A DNA stretch of 64,000 nucleotides, from positions 2,480,001 to 2,544,000 of the forward strand of contig JAJQJQ010000023.1 of the NCBI GenBank assembly GCA_028622995.1, given 5' to 3'. The position numbers were made by a program, and so were the translations under genes. Positions 1 through 11,085 of the stretch are shown here, in pieces. The notes beneath the pieces were generated by a model. The model was not told the origin of the DNA. It did no database searches and saw only the letters and a program-made list of their open reading frames with translations. The stretch is from Panagrolaimus kolymaensis (lineage: Eukaryota > Nematoda > Chromadorea > Rhabditida > Panagrolaimidae). Each line of letters begins with the position of its first letter. The stretch's first letter is position 1.

Positions 1-355
1 TTCAAGATATTCAGGAATTATCTATTCAAATTGCTATCGAATTGGCAAATGTATGCTATGCGGTTGGTTTACATTTTTTTTTCAGACATTTTTTACCTAC
101 TTGTTTTTTTAGGATGGAACAGCAAAATATTTTCCAGGTAACTAATTTTTTCTCCAACTATTTTTTATTCACCAGACTTTGAAGAAAACTATATAAATAT
201 CCTTTTCAGAACCCAAAGACAAAGAAATGTTTATTCGATCACAAATTTACAATCCTGAATACGCCGAATTGATTAATCAAACATGGGAATGGCCTGAACA
301 AGATATGAAACAAGGTTTTCCTGTTCCGTTAGCAAAACAAACTGATGATGATTAA
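1..355 (+). CDS. NAD(P)-dependent malic enzyme, C-terminal exons (partial)
   Basis: The last three coding exons of a malic enzyme, which oxidatively decarboxylates malate to pyruvate; the rest lies upstream of the window. By splice consensus the exons are about 1-50, 113-136 and 210-355. They read ...IQELSIQIAIELAN, then DGTAKYFP, then EPKDKEMFIRSQIYNPEYAE...TWEWPEQ. The alternation of a helical 'IA..LA' stretch, 'YPEP.dKe.f', and a closing 'Y.WPE' is the characteristic end of animal malic enzymes (ME1-like). The stop is TAA at 353-355 and an AATAAA poly(A) signal lies near 470. Cofactor preference (NAD or NADP) cannot be told from this fragment. Family recognition is good because several C-terminal landmarks occur in the right order. 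Confidence 0.8.
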
Positions 356-1388
356 AAAGAAAGCCATAGAATTAATTCAAGAAATTTTAATGAAGTATTA
401 TCTAAACTCTTATAACTGAACATTTTTCATATTTTCTCGCTAGTATATTTATTTATGTGCCTAATTGTGAATAAAGTAAATTTTTCATTTGCGTGTTATT
501 TTTTGATTCATTTTCTCTTGTGTTTAGAAGTTTCAGCGTCGTTTTCCAATTTTTTCTTTCCATCGTCTTTTTTATTATCAATAAACTTTTAGTTCGTATT
601 TCGAATATTAAAATAAAACAAAACTTTATACACTAATGAAGCCATATGGTTACAGATTTGAACTCGGCCGACTGCGGTTTTTTTGTTTCCATTAATCATA
701 TTATTTTTTGTCAAATTGTTTTAAGCCATTGGCATTTCAAATAACCCTCAAAGAATTTTTTGAGTGATTGCGATGTGTTTATTCACAAACAAATCAACTT
801 TTTCAAAATCAAAAGTTGGAAAAAAAACACGTGCATACATAAATGTCATTAACCTTGAAAAATATAAACAACAACAGACAAGCTTTGTTTGTTACTTAAA
901 ATAAATCCTTAAAGTTCGTTAATCTCTTTAATCCACATGATATTTTCATTTTTTCTAATTTCCAATGTGTGCCACCCCCGAAAATTAAGCCAAAGAATTT
1001 TGCTTTTGCTTTGTCATCGCTGAAACGCCTGTCTTATTCATCCACCACCATCTTTTTTGTTGTTTGTTGTTATTTTCAAGAAAGATTTGCTCGATCTTTT
1101 AACTACGAATAAAAACAAAATAAGAAAAAAGGAAAACAAAAATTGGATTATCGCCAAAGGAGGCGGGGATGATCGCCGTTAAAAGGTAATAAAAAAAATT
1201 CTTAAAGGATTAAAGTTTTCAAGCTTTCATAAAAAAGTGTAAAAAACTTTTTAGTAAGCATCGAAGTTGATCTTTTAGAAACTACGAGTGTTTTCATTGC
1301 TTCGTTTTATCCAAAAGTTTAATAAAGTTTGTAAATTTCAGATTAATTAATTTTACAACGTTTAAACTTAACCAACATCAAAATAAAA
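356..1388. other. intergenic, malic enzyme to calexcitin
   Basis: An AT-rich spacer with T and A runs. It carries the malic-enzyme 3' UTR (AATAAA near 470) and the upstream region of the calexcitin gene. I see no open frame, tRNA or clear repeat. A short GC-richer patch with GCGATCAT/GGCGATAAT-like inverted pieces near 1150-1185 is too weak to call. Confidence 0.6.
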
Positions 1389-2224
1389 ATGGCAGAAAAA
1401 CCAAAGAATTTTGTAAGTTAATTATTGCATTTGTTACCATAATTGAAGGCGTCATGCTTTAGGGAACTCACGAAATTCATGTGGATGATCTTATCAAACA
1501 CAATCCAAATGTTGACCCTTTTTTAATTAGAAAATGGGAAAGAATTTTCACTCTTTCTTTCGGTAAGAATTTACAATGAGGGATATTAGCTACAGTATTA
1601 TTATTTTTTCAGATCGCAATGTTTCACACGAAATTGATTGGAATGATTTTTACGTTTGCCTTCGGGTTAGTTTTTACTTTCTTCCCTTATTTTCTCATCA
1701 TGGATAGCTTACTTTATCTTTCTTTATCACATATTTGCTAAGTTAAATCAATTTTTGCTCTTTAGAAAATTCGTGAAATTTATGGAGCTGAATCAAAACA
1801 AATGGGATATGCTCGCAAATCCTTAGAAGCCTTATGGGAAGGCTTACAACGTCTCGCTGATAGCGACGGAGATGCATTGGTCACAATCGAAGAATGGGTT
1901 GATGTCCTTAAAAAAGTTGACATGAAAAATAGAACCGAACCCAAATGGTTCTCAGACTATGCCAATTTTATGTTTAAACTTTTTAACGTTTCTGAAGATG
2001 GCCATTTGGATATCACCGAATATGCTGATGGTATGGCAGTATACGGTCATGAACTTCATGAAGCTCAGGATGCTTTCCATAAATTTGCGGTTGATAAGGG
2101 TGAATCTAAAGACCATGTCACTTTTGATGAATGGAAGCACCTCTTTTTTGATCTTTTCTTCAGCACCGATAAAAAAGCTCTTGGAAATCATCTCTTTGGA
2201 ATTTTGGATGTTGATAAAATGTAA
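1389..2224 (+). CDS. cex-1: calexcitin-like EF-hand calcium-binding protein
   Basis: Four exons, about 1389-1412, 1463-1562, 1613-1665 and 1766-2224, give a 211-residue protein starting MAEKPKNF. It resembles calexcitin/sarcoplasmic calcium-binding proteins, small cytosolic four-EF-hand Ca sensors. Visible loops include DSDGDALVTIEEW (D-x-D-x-D...E, canonical) and NVSEDGHLDITEY (first position N). A third region, around VDKGESKDHVTFDEW, is degenerate, and the N-terminal DRNVSHEIDWNDF also keeps the EF-hand spacing. The third intron uses the donor GTTAGT and leaves the frame CLR|KIRE. The length fits the family (about 190-210). The assignment to the CEX group rests on overall pattern; another sarcoplasmic Ca-binding protein is possible. 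Confidence 0.75.
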
Positions 2225-2835
2225 TTAAATTAATTAAAGCATTTTTTGTTTTATCGCGCTATATGTAAATATGGAGAAGTAAAAGAATAAGTATCATAAT
2301 CTTTTATTTTTCAATGCTTCTTGAAATTTATTTAACTTTTTTGTACTTAAAAATATTAACTATGTAAAGATAATAAAAATTTTAAATTCGAAACACCATG
2401 TTTGTTGCAAAAATTAAAGTTGTTTACTGATGCCTAATTTCGCATAAACAACGATCAACAAAAGGCATCTTTCCTCATTGATCAAACGGATCACTCTAAC
2501 TTTACACCACAAAGTGTCACTTTGAAGATTTTTGCTAAACTGACTGAGATTATTTTGCAATCAAAAATGAACAAATGTCATCTCTTGTTACACTAAAATT
2601 AGAGCAACCTTTAACGCTTGTTCATCAATAAACATGGGTAACAAAAAGAAATTTAAGACTAGTTAAGGAACTCAAGAGCTTTAAACTTGTTGTTGATGAT
2701 TAAACATAGAGCTTTAATTTCTTATAGTACATGTAATAATAAACCAAACAGTTAAAAAAATAATTTATTTCAATGGAGATCACAATTAACAACAAAAAAC
2801 ATATAAAAAATGAAAACACAACAAAATTCATTACA
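2225..2835. other. intergenic between convergent calexcitin and rpb-8
   Basis: Convergent 3' flanks of calexcitin (plus) and RPB8 (minus). The region is AT-rich with possible AATAAA-like signals on both strands. I see no gene, structured RNA or repeat. Confidence 0.6.
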
Positions 2836-3394
2836 TCATTCATTCAATTTCTTGAGCATTAAATACAAAGTGCCGTCATCCTTAAAACCTTGCATATTCA
2901 TTTGATCACCTCGAAGACGCATAAGTAAGCCACCTAAAAAGATGCAAGTTTTAAATTATTATTTTTTGTCTTAAATTTTCATACCATATGAAGCAAAAAC
3001 CGTAATTGTATTGTTTTCAGATCCCGATGCACCACCTTCGATTCGATATACTTGACCACACATGGCATATTCAAAACGCTCTAACATTCGATTAGTCATC
3101 TGAAAAAAATGACAATTAGAAAATAAGCATTAAGAAGACGAAAATAAAACAAACATTAGGATCATATTCATCATCATCAGGTAAACCATCTTCACGAAAA
3201 GTTGGAACAATAACCATACGAAATTTAGTACCAGCATCAACTTTGAAAAGCTCACTATGAATATCCAGGAGAAGATCAAGATTTCCGGCTTCACTGGTAC
3301 AGTCAATTCTATCAGCCATCATAAATTTCTTTCCATCTGGATTAAGTTTACCTACAATAAAGATTTCATCAAACATAAGATCATTTGTAGCCAT
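2836..3394 (-). CDS. rpb-8: RNA polymerases I, II and III common subunit RPABC3 (RPB8)
   Basis: Minus-strand gene with three exons, 3394-3155, 3099-2985 and 2933-2836. Together they are 453 nt, or 150 residues, the same length as animal RPB8. RPB8 is a small OB-fold subunit shared by all three nuclear RNA polymerases. Family landmarks are the start MATNDLMFDEIFIVGKLNPD, the central KFRMVIVPTFREDG, and the C-terminal FEYAMCGQVYRIEGG, FASYGGLLMRLRGD and LYLMLKKLNE. The YGGLLMRL segment is nearly invariant in the family. Introns are 51-55 nt. The start lies 234 bp from the COG4 start on the other strand, so the two probably share a promoter region. Confidence 0.92.
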
Positions 3395-3628
3395 TTTGAA
3401 TTTTGATGGTTGATTTTATTTTGAAGGTTCTTCAAATTGAAAATGAAAAAAGAATGGTTTCAAAATTTGAAGGAAAAATGCACGAATGAGACATATTTAG
3501 AAAACGGACACACAACGCCATGTTGCGTATTTTTTTGAATCTTTCATCCGTCATCCACGTCATATTTTCTTGTTCTTCAAGCTTTTACTATTTCTCCTGC
3601 TTTACTTTTTTTTATGGAATAAATTACT
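3395..3628. promoter_or_regulatory. divergent promoter region, rpb-8 / cog-4
   Basis: The 234 bp between the two opposed start codons must contain both promoters and 5' UTRs. It includes T-rich tracts and a TCATCCGTCATCC direct repeat near 3544. No sharper element can be defined by eye. Confidence 0.45.
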
Positions 3629-6541
3629 ATGTCATCAGATGTATTCAGTAATGATTTTGGATATTTACGGAGTGGAAGGCTTGAGGTTGAATTTTAAAAA
3701 CATACTTTTGCTTTTGAAGGTCCTCTAATAAAAACACATTTTCAGAGACGAGGTCCTTTAGAATGGCGTCCAAAATCTGTTAAAGCTTTGGCCAAAGAAG
3801 ATGACGATGGTGTTGATGATGGTTTGGATTGTTCAAGTCATATTAAAAAACTAAGAGATGATGTTCAAACTGAAAGAGACAAACAAGAGCAAGCCATGCT
3901 TGAAATTAACACCGAAATTGCCAATTCTGGATTGTGTATGTTACTTTTTTTTTGCTTTTCACTAACTCCATTTTTTGTTTCAGTGGACAAAGATAAACTT
4001 CGTGCATTTGATCAAGCTTTGGCTAGGCTTGCAAATCGAACAGAAACCATCGAACAATCTGCTAATGTTCTTGCTGGAGACTTGAAATGCATTTCTATTT
4101 TGGCTGACAGTATTTCTTCTCAAGTCCGTGAACTTGATGTTGCTAAAAGCCACGTTGTTGAATGTCTTTTACGGGTAAATGATCTTCGTGATCTTCGAAT
4201 ATGTTCTGAAAACGTTGGACCTGCAATAGCAAACGAGGAATATGAAGAAGCTGCACAAGTTTGTTATCATTTACAGAATCCCTTAAACATTTGTTTGTTT
4301 TTCAGTATATTCAAAGATTTAATACTCTTGAAGGCGTAGTATTCAAAATGGGCAGTAAATTTGATTTTCCAGGTAATTCTTTTAAAGCTCGTAGCGATTT
4401 CTTTAACCCCTAACTTTTTAGGAAGTGGTCAATCCATGAAAGTATCCTATGAAACTCTTCGAAATGCCGCAACGGATTTGAAAATTATTATTGAAAATCA
4501 TTTTGATGCTGCTGTTACCGCCGGTGATACTAGTTCAATGGAAAGATTTTTCAAATTATTCCCACTTTTGAATGACCACGCAAACGGGCTTCAAAGATTT
4601 GGTGCTTATCTTTCTCAAAAAATTGAAAAATCATGCAAAGATTTTTATAAAATTATGGATGCTGGTGGAACCGATGATACAAGAAGAAATGTTCTTTATT
4701 CGGATACTATGACAATGGTATTGGAAGAAATTGCTCGAGAAGTTATGGAATATCAGCCAATTATTGATGCTTATTATGGACCGGATAAGCTGCTTTATTT
4801 AATGGAAATAATTCAAGCAAGTACCTTTAAATATATTTTTGTTTTTACATGTTCATATTTTTAGGTTGAATGCGACAAACAAGTCACTATCGTTCTTAAT
4901 GCTTTTGTCAAGAATCGTCAATTTGAACAACGAACAAGAGCTGTTCGTGAATATCTTCGTGGAAATCAAACAGCAGAAAAGCTTGACCCAATCGCTCTTG
5001 ATGTTCTCCTTTCTGAAGTTACACTTATTCACACTCGAGCAGAATTGTATTGGCGCTTTCTAAAGCGTCGACTTGGTGAAGCTCCTGCTCGGCCGTTGAG
5101 TGAAAGCGGTGATCCTCCAAAATCTCCAACCTTCGCTGAAGCTGATTTTGATGATGACGATGAACTTACTGAAGAAGAAAGAAAGGATCTTCAAGAAAAA
5201 CAGAAAAAAGCTAAAGCAGATCGAACTCAAAAACTTGATACTGTTTTAAATCGATCAAAACTTGGAATGAGAATGCAAGAAATTCTTGGAAATTATGTTA
5301 TGATGGAACAATACTACATGCAAGAATCAGTCTCAAAAGCTCTCGAAATGGAAGATTCAGAAGAAAATGTTTTAACTACTTCAATTTTGGATGATGTATT
5401 TTTTATTGTTCGAAAATGCATTCGACGTTCGATCACTTCCAGCTCCGTTGACTGTGTTTGTGCGATGATAAATAATGGAATGACTTTACTTGAAACAAAT
5501 TATTTCGATACACTCAATGCTGCTATTCGAACTGGTTATCCAAGCATAGGCTGGAGTGCTGAAGCGCTACAGCACGCTCAAACAGCTTATAATGTTCTTC
5601 AACATGGAAAATCTGTAGCTGAAGCTGGTCCTGAAATGCAAAAGAAAGTTTTCCTTGCTGCTTTGAACAATATTCGTGCTTCAATTCAAAGTATTCAAAC
5701 GCTCAAAGATGGATTAATGCAAGATTTTGACACACATTTGAAACAAGTAACTATTTTATAGTATCGTATTTTTTTTAATCTTCTCATGATTTTTAGATAA
5801 ATGCGACGGATAAAGGAAAGCTTGAACATGCTGTTTATCAATTTGAAGAACTTGCAAGGAAATTTGAACAAATGGCTTCAGCGGGTGTTAACAAACTCTC
5901 AACTGCATCTTTTCGTCCAAGACTCAAAGCAGCTGCTGAAACTTACATTGATTTTTCACACGAATTAACAGAAGAACAACTCAATGATTTCGAATCCGTT
6001 GATCCATTTATTGAAAACTTTATTGTACTTTTGGATGAACAAATTCACAAATTTGAAGAACTACTTTTGCCTGAGAATTATGAGGTAATTATTTTTTTGA
6101 AGGTGCTTAGTATAATGCCCTTTATTAACCTGTATGCTTTCATGTATGTCATGAAGCTACGGTTGATATCTAAAGATTACTAAAACTATATTTTATTTTT
6201 AGGAGCTTCTTGAATGTGTTTCTGTTGAAACCGCTCATCAAATTGAAAGAGTTATTTACAAATGTGGTTTCAATTATTTGGGTGGAATTCAACTTGATAA
6301 AGAATATCGTCAATTAGCATCATATTTAACAAATATTGCTGGTTGGAAAGTTCGAGAAAAATGTTCAAAGCTTTCGCAAATTGTCAACATTCTTACGTCG
6401 GATTCTGTGGATGAAGCTGTAAATTTCTTCAAACAATTGGAAACATCAAGCAGTGGTATTTTAACGCTCAATGAATTAAGAAAAGTTTTATCTTTGAGAG
6501 TGGATTTTCCAAAAGATAAAATAAAATCAATAAAATTGTAA
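3629..6541 (+). CDS. cogc-4: conserved oligomeric Golgi complex subunit 4 (COG4)
   Basis: About eight exons (3629-3685, 3748-3935, 3984-4258, 4306-4371, 4423-4819, then large exons ending near 5749, 6084 and 6541) encode roughly 830 residues starting MSSDVFSNDFGYL. COG4 belongs to the octameric COG tether, which captures retrograde vesicles at the Golgi. The N-terminal coiled coil (HIKKLRDDVQTERDKQEQA) is followed by the conserved ARLANRTETIEQSANVLAGD, the helical bundle (NEEYEEAAQ|YIQRF), and the C-terminal domain with DDVFFIVRKCIRRS and AALNNIRAS. An acidic, lysine-rich linker at about 5140-5225 interrupts the helical region. Minor exon limits are approximate. Family assignment is firm from the collinear motifs. 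Confidence 0.88.
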
Positions 6542-6551
6542 TTTATTAAAA

Positions 6552-7164
6552 CTAATTGAATCTAATTTTATTTATTGCTATTTTTAATATTATTATTGTG
6601 ATGTAAGATGGAATAAATAGGGTATTTGATGAATTTGTTGTTGTTGTCATTGTTGCGCTAGTGGTTGTTGGTATAAAACTTGTTGTGCTAGTTGGAAATG
6701 CTGTAGTTCCAGTACTCATGGACACGGTAGTTGCACTAATATTCGATGGTGGTTTATCCCATGGAGCACTTAGATTTGCTGTAAATGGTGAATATGGTAA
6801 TGAAACAAATGTTGAAATTCCTATAGGTGTATTACAAAAATCACTGTAACAAGCGCATATTTTTCTAAAAATAACCATGAAATTATTTATTTAGTCCATT
6901 CAAGTAAGTATCTCACCTCGTTGATGTTTCATTATAACATCCAATAACTTTTGTTGATGTATCAACATCCGAGGTACATCCAGCAGCATTGCTATTTCCT
7001 TCAACCATAACATAACATCCTCTTCCATTGCATGCAGTTTGAACTCCACAAATTATTCTTTCTGGACCTGTTTGACACGTATAACATCGACTTGCATTTA
7101 CAGCTGTAATCATTTCAAAAAAAATTATATAAAAAACTATCCAATACAAATTGGCATACATCAA
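6552..7164 (-). CDS. secreted Ly6/uPAR-like (three-finger) protein, probably GPI-anchored
   Basis: Two exons, 7164-6917 and 6864-6552, joined across a 52-nt intron, give 186 residues. The protein has a signal peptide (about residues 1-25, MMYANLYWIVFYIIFFEMI), then a cysteine-rich domain opening CYTCQTG and closing CACYSDFCN. This CxxC...CxxxxCN layout marks the Ly6/uPAR superfamily. A Ser/Thr-rich mucin-like stretch follows, and then a hydrophobic end (LFIPSYITIIIL) that could be a GPI signal or a short membrane anchor. Nematodes carry many such proteins at the cell surface. The ligand is unknown. The hydrophobic tail ends with charged residues (KIAINKIRFN), which weakens the GPI reading. 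Confidence 0.65.
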
Positions 7165-7561
7165 CCCTTCAATTTTTTTATAATATGAAAAAAAGAAAAT
7201 TAAAGGTTGCGTTTTAGATGTTGTTTGATTGTGGAGAAAAAGAATAACAGAATTTCCTAAATTAAATTATTTTTGTAGTCTGTTATTTTTTTAAATTTTA
7301 AATAAGTTTTAATGCTACATACAGAATATCTTTTGACCCAAGGTTGTTGAAAAGTTACTATGGGAACGAAGAAAAGGTTGTGGGAAATCCAAAAATATCT
7401 CAACAAATTGGTTTCTTGGGAATTAATTTTGAAGGCAAAAAAAACTATGATTCGCGTCATCTGATTCGGCAAAAAAAAAAGAAAAAGAAAGAAAAGTTTA
7501 TGATTGAAATTTGCAAAACTGCTTTGAAACAAAGGACATGAAAATTTTGCATAAATTATGA

Positions 7562-8722
7562 ATGCGGGCGCGTAAGCAAGCAACAATCCGCTCGAATGAT
7601 TTGCACATCTTACATTCTTCTTTATATTTTTTGCGCAAAAAAATGACGCACAAATCAGCTGCAAAACCTTTATCACGTAAACATAAATTGCTTCGATTTC
7701 TTCTTCGACGACGTCCATGTCTTTATATAAGCATTTGTGAAGTAAGTTTGCTTTACTTTATTTTTCTTACTAATATCAATATTTTTTTAGTCAATTACAT
7801 TCATCTTTTTATCAATCTGCTTCTTTCTTTGTATTTATTTTTATCTTTCAACTCGTGAAACTCGATATCGCTTGGACAGAGAAGATGAAGAATTAGAAAA
7901 GATTGGAAATTATATTACTTTTGCACATTGTAATTACAAAGAAACATCAAACTCAAGTTTTCATCAACAATATTGTGGCGATCGTTCCAGAGCTGAAGCA
8001 TTTGCATGGAGACATCATGAATTGATTGATCATACCGAAGAACCAACATGCGTCGATCGACATGAACAAGTGGATTGTCATGAACATATTTCAAAAGCTA
8101 AATTTACTGTTGAACGTATAAATAATTTTTCTGCTTGTAATGGTGTTCGTGGAATTCTTATACCTAAATCTCATTATTTAAGTGGCAAACCATCTATCGA
8201 AGTTAAGGTAAGTTGCTTTTTTGTTGTTCGAGGAGAAAAAAGTTATTTGTGTAATTTTGTGAAAGCAGGTGGAAATTTAAAATTCAATAATAGCTTTGAT
8301 TTTTAAGGTTGTAAAACTAACATTTCTTAGAAACTTGAATAAATTTACGTACTTAATTTTGTTAAGAGTTTGATAGTAAATATGTTCAGTAATATCATAG
8401 CCATGGTTAAGTTGTTTAGTAGCATGAGTCACAGTCCTCATACACATTTTCTTAATTTTTGTTTTATTCATTAATACTCATTTTTCAGCAACCTCAAATA
8501 AACGTAACAGATTATTATAAGAAAATATTACATTCTTCTGAAATCTTTGTTCAATGTCCAATATGTGAAAAAGTTACCGGAGATTTTCGATGGACCAATA
8601 GTGATGCTTGCATTGTTAAACTTTCAACAATGAAATATGGATGGCCTGCAGTTGCTTATGAATGTGATGATGTTATTCCATCTTCTTCTGATCATATTTG
8701 TTCATCGATCATTTCATCATAA
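7562..8722 (+). CDS. unassigned type II membrane protein, cysteine-rich ectodomain
   Basis: Three exons, 7562-7741, 7791-8207 and 8489-8722, give 276 residues; starting instead at Met 28 (7643) gives 249. I do not recognise the family. The N-terminal segment is very basic (RKHKLLRFLLRRR). A hydrophobic helix around residues 61-80 (SITFIFLSICFFLCIYFYLS) would place the rest outside the cell or in the lumen. The ectodomain has about eleven cysteines (for example FVQCPICEKVTGDFRW) and acidic and histidine-rich patches. The second intron (281 nt) is longer than usual here. The basic-then-membrane layout is typical of type II proteins such as Golgi enzymes, but no glycosyltransferase motif is visible. 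Confidence 0.55.
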
Positions 8723-8849
8723 TTTATTGTTTTTGTTGTTTTATTTGTCCTTAATAAAAAAAATTTGCATATTATTTTTAAGTATTTTTTTTTGTATGAA
8801 TAAAGTAAACATAAAATTTTGTAGTTGCTTCGACATCGAAAGTAATTGA

Positions 8850-9437
8850 ATGGTTTGTACCATAGAAAAAACAACAATGATTTTGTTGGCTCTTTTTTCA
8901 CTTTTTGGTTGTGCTGTTGCTCAAGTTACAGCAAAAAGTAAAACAAAGTTTGATAATGCCGTTAACACTTTACAAAAGGCTCTTGTATTTCTTCTCCTTT
9001 TATTTTGTGTTTACATGATATTTCAATTTGCTGATTGGATCTTTTATTATCTTCAATGGAGAAATAGAAAAAAGCAAGAAGTAAGCCCATATGGGAAGTT
9101 TAATGTTGCTTTATTGTTTTCTATTTTTATAGCAATGTTAATATTATGGATTCATCCCCTGAATTTTTAGACTCTCAATGAAAATCAAAGAAAATCAAAA
9201 AGAAGCAAGCATGCAACCGAAGTCTCAGTTTCAACTTCCAAATCAAAGTCAACCAAGAAAGCCAAAAAGGATAAGAAGAAACGAACATCATCTCAAAAGA
9301 AAAGCAAAAAACCCGCTGATGTTTCAAAGGAAAGCAAATCTGCCAAGTCTTCAGGTAAATCAATACAGAAACATAATAATGATGGTAAGATTTTCATATT
9401 TTTTGTTTGATTTTTAGTGGCCACTAAGCGGAAATAG
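8850..9437 (+). CDS. unassigned small membrane protein with lysine/serine-rich tail
   Basis: Three exons, 8850-9080, 9171-9384 and 9418-9437, give 154 residues. A start at 8877 would leave a cleaner signal peptide (MILLALFSLFGCAVAQ). A single hydrophobic helix (ALVFLLLLFCVYMIFQF) is followed by an aromatic WIFYYLQWR segment and a cytosolic tail of Lys/Ser repeats (KSKSTKKAKKDKKKR). The last exon adds only VATKRK. It starts 127 bp after the stop of the upstream membrane protein on the same strand, which would suit an operon, but no spliced-leader site is clear. No family is recognised. The reading frame depends on a short 33-nt last intron. Confidence 0.45.
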
Positions 9438-10241
9438 AGAGAGCGAAGGCTTGGGAAAATGTTTTTACTGGAGCTCGACTCGCGCTCGTTTTTCATCCAA
9501 TAATTTTTCATCTTACATTTTTGCAACAATATTTAGCAAAGTTTTCTTAAATTTCTTGATTTATCTTTCGTGATAGTTTATTTTGATTTTTACCAACAAA
9601 AAAAGACGCAAAAAACTTAATCTTTAAAAATTGATGTCCCTTTTTTGAAACACCATAAAAGTTATTATTATTGTTTACTTATAAAAAAATTGGTTATTCG
9701 TGTTTTTTTTTTTTGGAACGCCATATTTTTTTCCTGTTTCTCACATTCTAACATTGAAACAAACAAACAAACAACATGAAAAAAACGATGACAAAGTCCG
9801 TCGTCTCACAAAATGAATGCAAATTTTTGTTTATTTGTTTTCTTGGACTTTTTAGTCTGAAACTCTTTATCCCTATTTCTTTTCCTTTTTTTCCAGGAGA
9901 TATTCCACTATTTATTGAAAGGCTGATTTGACGCGTTATTAGCTCCACCTTTGCATTAAGTTGCTGATGGAAGATTTAGTTTACTTATTATTCGATGATC
10001 ATCATATCATATCATGGCTATTTCCCCTAAAATTAGCTATATTTTAGGCCGATCCTAACGAAACATTTTTTACTTTGTTTTTCCTTTTTTTGATGACGCC
10101 GTTTTGAAACAAGTCCTAAAAGAGTAACATTTCATAGACTTTGTCATCATTTTTTGAAGTTTATAGTACGAACTTTGTTGTTTTTTTTACTTATTACGTG
10201 CTTTTACATTACCGCTTGCTTTTATCGTGGCATATTTATAG
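9438..10241. other. intergenic before glutathione peroxidase
   Basis: An AT-rich spacer with T runs and short tandem repeats such as CAAACAAACAAACAA near 9760 and ATCATATCATATCATG near 10000. No supported gene. It should contain the promoter of the glutathione peroxidase gene. Confidence 0.55.
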
Positions 10242-10883
10242 ATGCTTTCTTTTGGCTCACGTATAGTTTCTTCCGTTACAGCTTCACGTTTTGCTTCAAC
10301 AATGACCAACTCATTCTATGATTTTGTTGTTAAAGATGCCGATGGAATGGATGTTTCACTTGAAAAATACAAGTAAGTTTTTCCTTTACCTTTTCACGAA
10401 CTAATCATATTTTTACTTTCAGGGGAAAGGTTCTTATCGTCGTCAATGTCGCTTCTCAATGTGGTTTCACTGATTCCAATTACACTCAATTCAAAGAACT
10501 TCTCGATAAGTACAAGAGTCAAGGACTGGAAATTGCTGCTTTCCCATGCAATCAATTCAAATCTCAAGAACCTGGATGTGAAGTGGATATCAAAAATTTT
10601 ATCAATCAAAAATTCAACTTCGAACCTGATCTTTACAGTAAAATCAAAGTCAATGGAGATGAAGCAGCTCCTTTTTACAAATTCTTGAAGAAAGAACAAG
10701 GTGGTACTCTTATTGATGCAATCAAATGGAATTTCACTAAGTTTTTGGTTGATAGAAATGGAAAGGTTGTCAAACGTTTTGCTCCAACAAGTAAGTCTTT
10801 TTAACCTTTGTCTATAGAAACTAATTGCTTTTTTTAAAGCTGAACCAAAGGATATGGAATCCGACATTAAAAAGTATTTATAA
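10242..10883 (+). CDS. glutathione peroxidase, cysteine (PHGPx/GPX4-like) type
   Basis: Three exons (10242-10372, 10423-10790, 10840-10883) encode 180 residues, or 160 from the second Met at 10302. The enzyme reduces hydroperoxides. The catalytic set is complete: Cys37 in NVASQCGFT (cysteine where vertebrate forms use selenocysteine), Gln68 in FPCNQF, and Trp126-Asn127 in [10 protein letters not shown] (numbered from Met 10302). The short monomeric layout fits the GPX4 class. The first 20 codons from 10242 ([20 protein letters not shown]) are rich in Ser, Arg and hydrophobic residues with no acidic residue, like a mitochondrial presequence. The two in-frame starts may therefore give mitochondrial and cytosolic forms. 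A diverged paralogue lies at 15419-16270. Confidence 0.9.
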
Positions 10884-11085
10884 ACAAAACAATTTATGTG
10901 CATTACTTTTTTTCTTGTATGTTTTAGTGTAATGCTATGTGTTTTTGTGATAATAAAAAGTAATTTTATTTTTTTCCCATGAAGCGCTTAAATTCTTTGT
11001 AAGTAGGGAATATGGTAACGAAACAAATATTGAAATACAATGGAATCTCTTTGCAATTTTTTTTTGTTTAACCTGTTGAATAATA

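Noticed and set aside
650..690. possible tRNA 3' half (GAACTCGGCCGACTGC)
   Set aside because: No matching acceptor stem, anticodon arm or complete B box could be folded.
10302..10883. selenoprotein/SECIS possibility for the glutathione peroxidase
   Set aside because: The catalytic codon is TGT (Cys), not TGA, so no recoding is needed.
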